From Desulfogranum japonicum DSM 18378 (GTDB lineage: Bacteria > Desulfobacterota > Desulfobulbia > Desulfobulbales > Desulfobulbaceae), in assembly GCF_000429945.1 (NCBI RefSeq), contig NZ_AUCV01000008.1, positions 62,001-126,000 of the forward strand: a stretch of DNA of 64,000 nt. The letters run 5' to 3'. The notes below the pieces were generated by a model that saw only the letters and a program-made list of their open reading frames with translations, was not told the DNA's origin and ran no database searches. Made by a program: the position numbers and the translations under genes. Shown here in pieces: positions 16,686-24,715 of this stretch; the stretch's first letter is position 1; every line of letters begins with the position of its first letter.

Positions 16686-16823
16686 GGGTCGCGGAAAATA
16701 ATAGATATCCAAAAATTGCGTAGGATATCGGTTTGGTAACGTCGTCGCGTTAATGGTTCCATACTGGTTGTATTGAGCCATTGACGCGACGACGTTACCG
16801 AGTTGAGAGACAAGCAAGATCGG
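16686..16823 (-). repeat. intergenic repeat, subfamily I, copy A (between ilvB and ilvN)
   Basis: About 138 bp. Read on the minus strand it starts ATCTTGCTTGTCTCTCAAC, has a hairpin with GGTAACGTCGTCGCG perfectly repeated in inverse (22-base arms with one mismatch, 21-base loop), then a second hairpin GATATCC...GGATATC, and ends TTTTCCGCGACCCT. It matches copies B and C without gaps. It is oriented with ilvB-ilvN transcription and would be part of their mRNA. Confidence 0.9.
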
Positions 16824-16846
16824 ATAATTTATTTTTTCCGTGCCCC

Positions 16847-18547
16847 TTATACGAGGAGCATCTCTGTAGTAGCTTTGCCCGCCGGCACCATGGGAAAAAC
16901 GCCTTCTTCCCGGCTTATGGCAAAATCCATAATCACGACATTGTCGGTGGCAAGGGCTTCTTTGATGACAGGTTCCACTTCGTCTTTAGTTTTTGCGCGT
17001 AATCCTACAGCTCCGTATGCTTGAGCAAGGGCAACAAAATCCGGCGTGTGTTCCATGACCGTTGAGGCGTAATGTCGATTATAGAAAAGTTCCTGCCATT
17101 GACGCACCATGCCCAGGTAGTTGTTGTTCAAAATAGCTACCTTTACATTGGCTCCCCATTGTTTAGCTGTTGCCAACTCCTGAATATTCATCTGAATGGA
17201 ACCATCACCGGCGATATCTATAACGTCCAGTTGCGGATAGGCCAGTTTTGCCCCGATGGCCGCAGGGAGCCCATACCCCATGGTTCCCAATCCTCCTGAT
17301 GTGAGGAAACGGCGAGGCTGGTTAAACTTGTAAAATTGGGCCGTCCACATTTGATTTTGCCCTACCTCTGTAGTGATGAGGGCGTCCCCCCTTGTCAGTT
17401 CATTAATTTTTTCAATAACGTACTGGGGTTTGATGATATCACCTTCTTCCTGGTAGGCGAGGGGGTGTTTGTTCTCCCACTCATTTACCTGCTCCACCCA
17501 GGCATTATGTCGGGAGGCAATCTCTTGTGGAGAAAATGAAGGGTTGGCTTCTAAGCATGCGTTTATGGCCTGCAGAGCCAGTTTGCAGTCAGCTACAATG
17601 GGAACATCAACATCCACGTTTTTACTGATGGAGGTGGGGTCAATATCTATATGGATAATTTTTGCATCGGGAGCAAAGGCATCCAGCTTGCCGGTTACAC
17701 GGTCATCAAACCTGGAGCCTACGGCGATGAGGAGGTCACTTTTGGCAACCGCCATGTTGGCTGCATATGTTCCATGCATGCCGAGCATACCAAGAGAAAG
17801 TGAATCCGTTCCCGGAAACCCGCCCAGTCCCATCAGGGTCATTGTAACGGGAATATTGAGTGTGCGAGCAAGATGGGTCAATTCTTCATGGGCATCGGAA
17901 AGAATAACTCCACCGCCAACGTACAGGACTGGCTTTTGCGATTGAAGCAGTGCCTTGCAGGCCTTTTCAATTTGTCCAGGATGTGGTTTTACATTGGGCT
18001 GGTAGGTCTGCATTCTGGTTTCTTTCTGCTCGGGATAAGCAATAAAGGAGGCAATGACGTCTTTAGGCAGATCAATCAGAACAGGCCCCGGACGCCCGGA
18101 AGCAGCAATGTAGAACGCCTCTCTGAGGGTGGGAACAAGTTGTTCAGGGTCGTTTACAAGGTAATTATGTTTGGTACATGGTCTGGTTATACCTACAATA
18201 TCAACTTCCTGAAACGCGTCATTCCCGATGAGTGCACGGGGAACCTGCCCAGTCAATACGACCAGCGGGATGGAATCGCAATACGCGGTGGCAATAGCTG
18301 TAACACCGTTGGTAGCGCCTGGACCGGAAGTGAGGACAGCAACACCCACCTTGCCGGTTGCTCTGGCATAGCCATCGGCAGCGTGGACCGCACCTTGTTC
18401 ATGTCTGACCAAGATGTGTTTGATGTCTGTTTTGCAGAGCTCATCGTATAGCTCAATGACAGCACCACCCGGGTACCCAAAAATTATGTCAACACCCTCT
18501 TCTTTCAAGCAGCGGATAATTGCCTGGGAGCCTACCATTGTACTCAT
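16847..18547 (-). CDS. ilvB: acetolactate synthase catalytic (large) subunit
   Basis: Thiamine-diphosphate enzyme that condenses two pyruvates (or pyruvate plus 2-oxobutyrate) at the start of valine, leucine and isoleucine synthesis. At 566 residues it is full length. Visible motifs: GYPGGAVIELYDEL, the catalytic glutamate in RHEQGAVHAADGYAR, GPGATN, the FAD-domain GSRFDDRVTGK, and the ThDP/Mg motif GDGSIQMNIQELATA with NNNYLGMVRQWQ. First gene of the minus-strand run ilvB-ilvN-psd-pssA-rsmD-coaD-Rieske-cyt b. The Shine-Dalgarno region AGAGAGGAC lies just upstream of ATG 18547. Confidence 0.97.
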   Translation of the reverse strand: MSTMVGSQAIIRCLKEEGVDIIFGYPGGAVIELYDELCKTDIKHILVRHEQGAVHAADGYARATGKVGVAVLTSGPGATNGVTAIATAYCDSIPLVVLTGQVPRALIGNDAFQEVDIVGITRPCTKHNYLVNDPEQLVPTLREAFYIAASGRPGPVLIDLPKDVIASFIAYPEQKETRMQTYQPNVKPHPGQIEKACKALLQSQKPVLYVGGGVILSDAHEELTHLARTLNIPVTMTLMGLGGFPGTDSLSLGMLGMHGTYAANMAVAKSDLLIAVGSRFDDRVTGKLDAFAPDAKIIHIDIDPTSISKNVDVDVPIVADCKLALQAINACLEANPSFSPQEIASRHNAWVEQVNEWENKHPLAYQEEGDIIKPQYVIEKINELTRGDALITTEVGQNQMWTAQFYKFNQPRRFLTSGGLGTMGYGLPAAIGAKLAYPQLDVIDIAGDGSIQMNIQELATAKQWGANVKVAILNNNYLGMVRQWQELFYNRHYASTVMEHTPDFVALAQAYGAVGLRAKTKDEVEPVIKEALATDNVVIMDFAISREEGVFPMVPAGKATTEMLLV

Positions 18548-19227
18548 TGCATGTCCTCTCTATCTCCCTTTCGGGGTTTTCGGGTGGGTCGTTGCTCGAA
18601 CGATTCTCATTTTTTGTGCATCAGTATATGTTCTTCCTGCATGAGCATGGCCGCCTTATCCTGTGAAAGTGTTCGCGCTATATGTTGTAAAAACAACAGG
18701 GGGGCGTGATTACGTTTCTCGGGCATACATTCTTAAGATTGTACATCATCATCTTCGATGAAATAGACGTGCGCACCTGTGCAGGCAAATGTTGCGATAT
18801 ACGAATTATATAATCCTTCTCAGGTTTCCATTTGTAGGTCGTCAGATGCTCCCATCCCTCTCTCTGATGGGTTTGCATCATATAACTGACCAGAAAAAAT
18901 TGTCTGCCTTGTACCGCACAAGAAGATGATTTCACCCTCTGGCTGGTTTACCATTATACGTGTTTTTCCAAAGTAAATATTGTGCGTATAACGCAAAAAG
19001 GAAAGAGCAAAAAGACCGTTTCTGGATGGGCACTGCCTCGTTGATCCTACACTATGGAGTGAACGCAACCAAGAAATATATAAATGATAAAATAGGCTGT
19101 CAAGCAGGAAACCAGCTCTTTCACATCATGTGCTACGGAATCAGCTTCGAGAGCCAGTTTTACCTCGCGAAGCTGATAATACGTGATACGATGATTGGAA
19201 AAAATCGGGATGAGATTGCAGGAATAT
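18548..19227. other. gene-free interval upstream of ilvB
   Basis: Leader and promoter region of ilvB. No gene is recognised. A 13-codon frame (about 18,605-18,645, minus strand, MLMQEEHILMHKK) is not rich in Ile, Val or Leu codons and lacks a good Shine-Dalgarno, so it does not look like an attenuator peptide. No clear hairpin plus T-run is seen. Confidence 0.4.
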
Positions 19228-19800
19228 TTATTGACCTTCTTTTTCCATTCGGTCGACGAGATCTGAAAGCATTTCTCCGGAGGGCGTTGCTGCCAACGGG
19301 TTGATTGCAAGCAGTTCTTTCCAAGTCTCAAGAGCTGCTTCCTTATTGTGCATGTCTGAAAGCAAGACGACGCCTTTGTTAAAACGCGCCTGTTGATGGT
19401 TGGAATCCATGGCAATGACAGCATCAAAAGTTTCAATGGCTTTCTGCGGCTGTCCGTTGCGTCGATACATTATACCCATGTCAGTCATGACATCCACCTG
19501 ACCTGGAAGAATTTTCAGGGCTTCTTGATAGCTTTTAATGGCGTTGTTGAACTGATTGTCATCAAAATAGGCGTGACCCAGTTGTACCCACGCCTGCCCA
19601 TCCTGGGGGTTGCTTTGAGTAGCGGTTTGGAGTTGTTCGATAACAGCCGCGAGCTGGTTTGTCTGCTGGCTTTGTTGCTCGTTGATTGCCGGAAGTCTAT
19701 ACGAACTATAGCCGACGCCAAGAAGGAACCCTGCAAGCAGAGCAATTGCTATGCTGAGGTACAATGTTTGATGTCTGACCATTTTTTGATGGGAGGCCAT
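19228..19800 (-). CDS. membrane-anchored TPR protein
   Basis: A 190-residue protein with one N-terminal transmembrane helix (about 14-32, LYLSIAIALLAGFLLGVGY), a short coiled region (INEQQSQQTNQL), then three to four tetratricopeptide repeats (NPQDGQAWVQLGHAYF, LPGQVDVMTDMGIMYRR, DSNHQQARFNKGVVLL). The ATG at 19800 has AGGAG six bases before it, better than the open frame extending to 20001. It resembles CcmH/NrfG-like TPR anchors by architecture, a scaffold for protein contacts in the periplasm, but no cytochrome maturation gene is nearby. It follows the Trm5-like gene by 232 bp on the same strand. Confidence 0.8.
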   Translation of the reverse strand: MASHQKMVRHQTLYLSIAIALLAGFLLGVGYSSYRLPAINEQQSQQTNQLAAVIEQLQTATQSNPQDGQAWVQLGHAYFDDNQFNNAIKSYQEALKILPGQVDVMTDMGIMYRRNGQPQKAIETFDAVIAMDSNHQQARFNKGVVLLSDMHNKEAALETWKELLAINPLAATPSGEMLSDLVDRMEKEGQ

Positions 19801-20032
19801 GGTATTCTCCTGACTAACAAGGAATGTGGGAATGAATACTTTGGGCAGCTGGGGGCTACCACAGGGTGTTCTCATACCATATTGGTATGCGGCATGCAAA
19901 TGAAACAGAAAGTCACTGTCAACAGTGCCAGGCACCTTGGTGATGATGTTTGTCTCTATATAAAGATGTATTTTTGATGGGAGCAGATTCCCGTCAGGCA
20001 TAACCCTTTGGTATCATCGTTGTAAGTGATCG

Positions 20033-20869
20033 TTATCCAATGTTAGCGGTGAAACAGAATCGATACGTTCTTGGCGCACAGTGACCACATTTATGATACT
20101 CCAGGTTGTGAGCTGTCCGGCCTGCCTGGGCGCATTTTGCCAGAATGGCTGCTATAATATCGCTGTGATTGTTTCGATGAACCATGGCGTAATGATGGAG
20201 AATACCTCCTGCACGAAGCATGCGTATGGCGGAGATGAGTAGCTTGTTGTGATCTGTGGGGAGCATGGTGACAACTCGATCACAGGACAGGCTTTCTTGG
20301 CCTGGGACATTTGTCGCATCGCCGCAGATGAGAGTTATTTTGTGATTCATTTTATTCAGGATGAGGTTCTCTTTTGCCAGTGCGTGTGCATGAGGATTTA
20401 TTTCAATGCCCACAATAGAGTCTACCTCACTATTTTTTGCTATCACAAGGGGGAGGGGGGCAATACCAGAGCAAAGGACCGCGATCTTTTCTCCAGGATT
20501 GATCAGTTGGCTTATACGTAAACGTTCCGGCCCCATCCGTGGTGAAAAATAGACGGTAGATGGGTTTACCCGGAGATCAACGTCATTCTCACGGTGAATG
20601 GTATCCAAGGTGCCTCTGCCGGCAATGATCTGGAGTGGTTTCGTGCGATATATACCTTCGCATTGTCCGGCCAGAGAAGCCACAATGCGTATCTTCTGCA
20701 TACTATCAAGATATGCATTGCCGATCAGGATTTTACCCATATCTGTCTGAGAGCTAAGGTCTGTAATGAGAATATCTCCGACTATATCATAACTACGTGG
20801 AATCAAAGATAACGCAGTCTCAGAGAGAGAGGGACGAAGTATGTTCAACAGTTGTTCGTGGGGCGTCAT
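20033..20869 (-). CDS. archaeal-type Trm5/Tyw2-like tRNA methyltransferase
   Basis: A 278-residue class I methyltransferase. The order of motifs follows archaeal and eukaryotic Trm5 (tRNA m1G37): an N-terminal DILIT region, RTKPLQIIAGRG, DTIHRENDVDLRVN, the diagnostic VYFSPRMGPERLR, SAM loop VLCSGIAPLPLVIAK, GIEINPHAHALAKENLILN, a catalytic-loop VVTMLPTDH where Trm5 has NLP, and GGILHHYAMV. Bacteria normally use the unrelated TrmD for m1G37, so a Trm5-like enzyme is unusual; it might act on another tRNA position or be an acquired enzyme. The altered N-L-P loop leaves the exact activity open. A TATAAT box lies about 20 bases before the ATG, but no good -35. The neighbour downstream is a TPR protein. 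Confidence 0.75.
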   Translation of the reverse strand: MTPHEQLLNILRPSLSETALSLIPRSYDIVGDILITDLSSQTDMGKILIGNAYLDSMQKIRIVASLAGQCEGIYRTKPLQIIAGRGTLDTIHRENDVDLRVNPSTVYFSPRMGPERLRISQLINPGEKIAVLCSGIAPLPLVIAKNSEVDSIVGIEINPHAHALAKENLILNKMNHKITLICGDATNVPGQESLSCDRVVTMLPTDHNKLLISAIRMLRAGGILHHYAMVHRNNHSDIIAAILAKCAQAGRTAHNLEYHKCGHCAPRTYRFCFTANIG

Positions 20870-20933
20870 TGTTTATTATTATACACAAGGATTGCGATAG
20901 AATATTGAAGGATTGTATGAAGCGTATACTGTC

Positions 20934-21320
20934 ATGGAAGTTTTTTATACAGGTATAGCAGGCAATGTGAGAGAGCGCGGTGCTATGATAATACAGTATA
21001 AAAATGTTCGGCAGTTTTTTTACCTTAAACCACGCTGGCAGGTGAACTAATTCTGACGGATCCGAGTCAAAAATGTCGTAATTCCTTGAAACACTTGAAT
21101 CTGTCGGTCGATTATGTGGTAATTTTTTCCTTTCAGGATAGTCCTCCTGCTCTGGTGGGGGGGGGAGTGGAAGGCATTAAGACAGGAATTCGTTGCGAAG
21201 AAGAAGGCTCTGAACGGTTCCGGTTGTACCGATGATCGCTTGGTCGATAAATTTCTGAATGCTCCCAAAAACGTTTCAAATAAAATTCGCGAAGTATTTG
21301 AAGACAATCGAAATCAGTGA
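20934..21320 (+). pseudogene. decayed small gene with frameshifts, one at a G9 tract
   Basis: Not recognised. Three open stretches in two frames read like one broken protein. ATG 20934 opens FYTGIAGNVRERGAM...QFFYLKPRWQ to TAA at 21048. From 21029 another frame reads ELILTDPSQKCRNSLKHLN and DYVVIFSFQDSPPALVGG up to nine consecutive Gs (21157-21165). After the tract, removing one G joins EWKALRQEFVAKKKALNG, CTDDRLVDKFL and NVSNKIREVFEDNRNQ to the TGA at 21318. Composition of each part is protein-like (balanced charges, lysine-rich helix). It is divergent to the Trm5-like gene and ends 30 bp before a repeat copy. Could be a pseudogene, a sequencing indel in the homopolymer, or phase-variable. 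Confidence 0.4.
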
Positions 21321-21350
21321 ACAAGGCCCGCAGCTATGACACCGTAAAGT

Positions 21351-21492
21351 GTCCAATCTTGCTTGTCTCTCAACTTGATAACGTCGTCGCGTCAATGGCT
21401 CAATACAGCCAGTATGGAACCATTGACGCAATGACGTTACCACGCCGATATCCTACCTTATTTTTGGATATCTATTATTTTCCGCGACCCTT
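21351..21492 (+). repeat. intergenic repeat, subfamily I, copy B
   Basis: About 142 bp: GTCCAATCTTGCTTGTCTC at the left, the AACGTCGTCGCGTCAATGG arm with its inverse CCATTGACGC...GACGTT, the GATATCC...GGATAT second hairpin, and TTTTCCGCGACCCTT at the right. No gaps against copies A and C. Lies upstream of rpmB, oriented with it. Confidence 0.9.
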
Positions 21493-21674
21493 GATTCCAT
21501 GAGGTGTCTTGATTTTTTTCAAGGCATCAGATACATGTCTTTAGGGTATCCCCTTGTAACTTTTTAAAAAGAAATTTCAGACAGAGTGGGTAATGAAAAT
21601 GCTTGCATTTATAGTTTGTTTTAGGTAGAAAAGATAGCTTGTGAAAAAAAATGTCTGTCTGAGGAGATAATACA

Positions 21675-21869
21675 ATGGCACGTAAATGTGAAATTTGTGG
21701 CAAAGGTCCAGCGACTGGCAATAACGTCAGCCATGCCCATAATAAAACCAGACGTCGCTGGTTGCCAAACCTGCAGCGCGTCAGAACCGTTGATGCTGGC
21801 GGAAGAACAGTACGCATGAATGTGTGCACCCGTTGTATCCGTTCCGGTGCGGTTGTAAAGCCTGCATAA
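21675..21869 (+). CDS. rpmB: 50S ribosomal protein L28
   Basis: A 64-residue L28 of the short, zinc-binding type: CEIC (5-8) and CTRC near the C-terminus make the four-cysteine ribbon. Family signatures [19 protein letters not shown] and RVRTVDAGG are complete. The Shine-Dalgarno GAGGAG precedes ATG 21675. Located alone with a small gene, not next to rpmG as in many bacteria. Confidence 0.96.
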   Translation: MARKCEICGKGPATGNNVSHAHNKTRRRWLPNLQRVRTVDAGGRTVRMNVCTRCIRSGAVVKPA

Positions 21870-21945
21870 TATCCCGGTAATATTTGTCAACGTGGTGTCT
21901 TGATATGTTTTTATACGTTCATTCAACTTGTAAAAGAGGTGAGCA

Positions 21946-22200
21946 ATGAGCGAAGAGGTTCAGTTTCTGTCCCCTGAGGCTGCTGGGAAAATTGTTGCTG
22001 CTATTCAGGAGGAGGAAGATGTACATCGCCCTGACCATCGTATTTTGACTGTATATAATTACGACGATAAAGAAATATGTTGGTTTGATTACGAAGAAGT
22101 TATGCGAGATGCCGGAGTTGATAAAAAAGACGCTGAAGCGCAGCAGAAAGTGACGGATTACATTCTTCAGCGTATACCGGATTGGGCATTGGATATATGA
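21946..22200 (+). CDS. small acidic hypothetical protein
   Basis: 84 residues, not recognised. GAGGTG lies five bases before the ATG at 21946, 76 bp after rpmB, so it may be cotranscribed. The sequence is acidic, without signal peptide or membrane helix; SPEAAGKIVAAIQEEED and DKKDAEAQQKVTDYILQRI should be helices around a central ILTVYNYDDKEICWFDYEE strand pair. A strong terminator begins five bases after its stop, which supports it as a real, expressed gene. Confidence 0.65.
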   Translation: MSEEVQFLSPEAAGKIVAAIQEEEDVHRPDHRILTVYNYDDKEICWFDYEEVMRDAGVDKKDAEAQQKVTDYILQRIPDWALDI

Positions 22201-22204
22201 GTAT

Positions 22205-22239
22205 AAAAAGGTGGCGGAATTTCTGTCACCTTTTTTTTT
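22205..22239 (+). terminator. intrinsic terminator after rpmB-hypothetical unit
   Basis: AAAAAGGTG (22205-22213) pairs with CACCTTTTT, leaving a 13-base loop region, and runs into nine Ts (22231-22239). Confidence 0.9.
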
Positions 22240-22812
22240 ATATCAGTAGTACTGGCTGTTGCTGGGTGGAGTTGCTCGGTTTCTCCTTGATTTAATTCAT
22301 GTTTCCTGTCTCTGTGCAGGAGTCTTCTTATGCTATGGAATGCCTTGTCTTTTTCATAGTTTTCCCTCTCTTCGGTTTGTCTCGTCTGTACCCGTTTTCT
22401 GGGTGTTCATCTAAAAGGTGCCGCTATCTGGATTTTTCCCTGTTGAATTCTGTAATAGATGTGGGGCTGCAGCTGCTGTGAAATGGCAGATTCTGGGTTT
22501 TGCTGAAAACACACTGTTTTCAAGTTCTGTTGGACAGAAACAATAGTATTGAAAATCCAGCTGGTGTGTAAAAAATCCTGAGAAGTGTGTGGTAGCTGGG
22601 TTGTGGTGCAATGCTCGCTGTTTATTCCTGAAAAGAACTGTAACTTGCTTTTTTTCTGCTGTTCTCTCTCTTAGTGTTTTTCCCTCCTGTCATGGATATG
22701 GTTATTCCTGCGCTGTAAAAGTTATCAGGAAATTATTGTATTCGTGCCAGTCTGCAATTCTGTATACCCGTTGACGCTGTGCTGATATGTAGGGCTACAA
22801 AAAAATACATTA
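22240..22812. other. gene-free interval between rpmB unit and repeat copy C
   Basis: No gene or RNA recognised. Base composition is T-rich on the plus strand; short frames lack ribosome binding sites and are Cys/Leu/Phe-rich in a way that looks non-coding. Confidence 0.4.
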
Positions 22813-22954
22813 TTCAATCTTGCTCGTCTCTCAACTCGGTAACGTCATCGCGTTAATGACTCAATGCGGCCAGTATGGAATCGTTGACGTGACGACCTTG
22901 CCAAGCCGATATCCTACGCAATTTCTGGATATGTATTATTTTCCGCGACCCTTA
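22813..22954 (+). repeat. intergenic repeat, subfamily I, copy C
   Basis: About 142 bp: TTCAATCTTGCTCGTCTCTC, GGTAACGTCATCGCG with a more degraded inverse arm (GTGACGACCTTGCC), GATATCC...GGATAT, and TTTTCCGCGACCCTTA. Gap-free against A and B. Lies about 630 bp upstream of hybO, in the same direction. Confidence 0.9.
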
Positions 22955-23170
22955 GTCGGATCCTTGCTGCGGTTTTGTGCCTGTTGTGCATGGGGTGAGA
23001 GGAGGCTCCGTGATTTGCGTTGGTACACTTTGTCTGCCCAAATAAGTCTTGCTGCTAATATCCTGAAAAGACATGCTTTATTTTACTGCGAAGAAAATTG
23101 TCTTAAGCCTGCCTGACTGTTCGTCAAGAAAAAATGTCAAAATAATATTAAAACGTGTGCAAATTGTGCA

Positions 23171-23195
23171 AATTGCGCTATTGTCGTGCGCAATT
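23171..23195. promoter_or_regulatory. inverted repeat upstream of the hydrogenase operon
   Basis: AATTGCGC (23171-23178) and GCGCAATT (23188-23195) are perfect inverted arms with a nine-base spacer, preceded by two direct TGTGCAAAT-type repeats (about 23158-23175). It is about 390 bp before hybO and could be an operator for a dimeric regulator. No regulator gene is adjacent, and no sigma-54 promoter is seen. Confidence 0.35.
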
Positions 23196-23587
23196 ATTAT
23201 CGAGATAGATGCGGTGATATTCATCTTGAGCAATGCGATGCACATCAGTTTCGCAGTTATGTCCCGAAAATAAATGGTTTTTTTGTGTGCTTCCGTATCG
23301 TTCTGCTCAAGAGATGCATGCCGTTTCGGTTGTTGATGAAGATATAATGCTATGTTGTTGCAGTGCATGTTGTGCAAACTATAACCTTGAGAGGTTGGTA
23401 GGCAGCTGTACTGTGAACAGGCAGGGATTCCTCTCAGCGTAACTAAGCTACTTGGTTATTCTGGCAACGCCGAATGTCTCCGGCACAATATGTGGTCTGA
23501 ACAATGTTCAAGCCGGCGGAGCTTGCAGTCTTGATTTCAGGCCAACAAAAGGTTGTAAGGTCCATGCCGTAATCACAAGGAGGGTTT

Positions 23588-24715
23588 ATGAAAGAAAACC
23601 AATTTGAACAAGTTCGACAGCGTCTCGGAGGAGTGTCACGAAGAGATTTTATGAAATTCTGCTCAGCTCTAGCTGCTGGTATGGCACTGCCCGAAGCTGT
23701 AGCACCAAAGATAGCTCAAGCAATTACAGCTGATGATCGCCCGCCCGTGGTTTGGCTCCATGGATCAGAGTGCACCGGGTGTAGTATGTCGCTGCTGCGG
23801 TCTGAGCATCCAAGTATTGAAAAATTGATATTTGATCTCATTTCCCTGGATTTTCATGAGACTTTAGCAGCAGGTGCCGGTGAACAGGCAGAAGCTGCTT
23901 TGCATCACGCCGTTGAACAAAATTATGGCAAATTCATTCTGGTTGTTGAAGGTGCTGTTCCGCTTAAAGAGAGTGGAATTTATTGCCGTATAGCAGGGAA
24001 AAATTTTGCAGATACAGTACGTGAAATAGGTTCCCATGCGGGTGCTGTGATCTCTGTCGGCTCCTGTGCAAGCTGGGGCGGAGTTGCAGCCATGGACCCA
24101 AATCCAACAGGGTGTGTTGGTGTTCAGGAAGTTCTGCCGGAAAAACAGGTTATTTCAATCCCTGGATGTCCTCCCAATCCATACAATCTGCTTTCCACCA
24201 TTATTCATTTTCTCACATTCAAGAAGATGCCTACTTTGGATGATAAGAACCGTCCAAAATTTGCTTATGGCCGCCTGATTCATGAACATTGTGAACGTCG
24301 ACCTCATTTTGATAATGGCCGGTTTGCCCGTCAGTTTGGTGACGAAGGGCATCGCAATGGACATTGCCTCTACTATTTGGGTTGCAAAGGACCCGTTACC
24401 TATGCCAACTGCTCAACATCACAATTTGGTGATGCAGGCTCCGGCTGCTGGCCAGTTGGAACCGGCCACCCTTGCTACGGCTGTACCGAGCAGGGTGTCG
24501 GCTTTAATATGCCGCAGTTCAATACCAGTCCTGTCCTCCACACTGCCACACCAGCCGCAAGCCATGCTCCTATAACCGTTGAGCGAGGTGAAGGCGTTAC
24601 TGCTGAAACCGCTGCCCTCATGGCTGGGTTTGGTGGTGCTGCCCTTGGTGCAGGTGCTGTATTTGCTGCAAAATTAGGCGGTAAGGAGAAAACAGATGAA
24701 AATGAAAAGGCGTGA
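23588..24715 (+). CDS. hybO: [NiFe] hydrogenase small subunit (Hyb type)
   Basis: Electron-transfer subunit carrying three Fe-S clusters, partner of HybC. 375 residues, ATG preceded by AAGGAGG. Tat signal SRRDFMKFC (18-25) with a hydrophobic stretch ending IAQA directs the folded dimer to the periplasm. Proximal cluster ligands start at ECTGC (C62, C65), then GSCASWGG and PGCPPNP; medial and distal cluster ligands are in the HYLYYLGCKGP-like CLYYLGCKGP, GCWPVGTGHPCYGCTE region. The C-terminal helix (about 340-365, alanine/glycine-rich) anchors it to the membrane. First gene of hybOABC, the group 1c layout. Confidence 0.97.
   Translation: MKENQFEQVRQRLGGVSRRDFMKFCSALAAGMALPEAVAPKIAQAITADDRPPVVWLHGSECTGCSMSLLRSEHPSIEKLIFDLISLDFHETLAAGAGEQAEAALHHAVEQNYGKFILVVEGAVPLKESGIYCRIAGKNFADTVREIGSHAGAVISVGSCASWGGVAAMDPNPTGCVGVQEVLPEKQVISIPGCPPNPYNLLSTIIHFLTFKKMPTLDDKNRPKFAYGRLIHEHCERRPHFDNGRFARQFGDEGHRNGHCLYYLGCKGPVTYANCSTSQFGDAGSGCWPVGTGHPCYGCTEQGVGFNMPQFNTSPVLHTATPAASHAPITVERGEGVTAETAALMAGFGGAALGAGAVFAAKLGGKEKTDENEKA

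Noticed and set aside
18600-18660. ilv attenuator leader peptide
   Set aside because: The short frame before ilvB is not enriched in branched-chain codons, has no Shine-Dalgarno and no terminator/antiterminator pair follows.
16686-22954. A ~45-codon open frame shared by repeat copies A, B and C (LLVSQLxNV, QYG, RYPT, YYFPRP)
   Set aside because: The frame is open in all three copies, but most differences between copies change the amino acid and the subfamily II copies lose the frame, so conservation looks like DNA/RNA structure, not protein.
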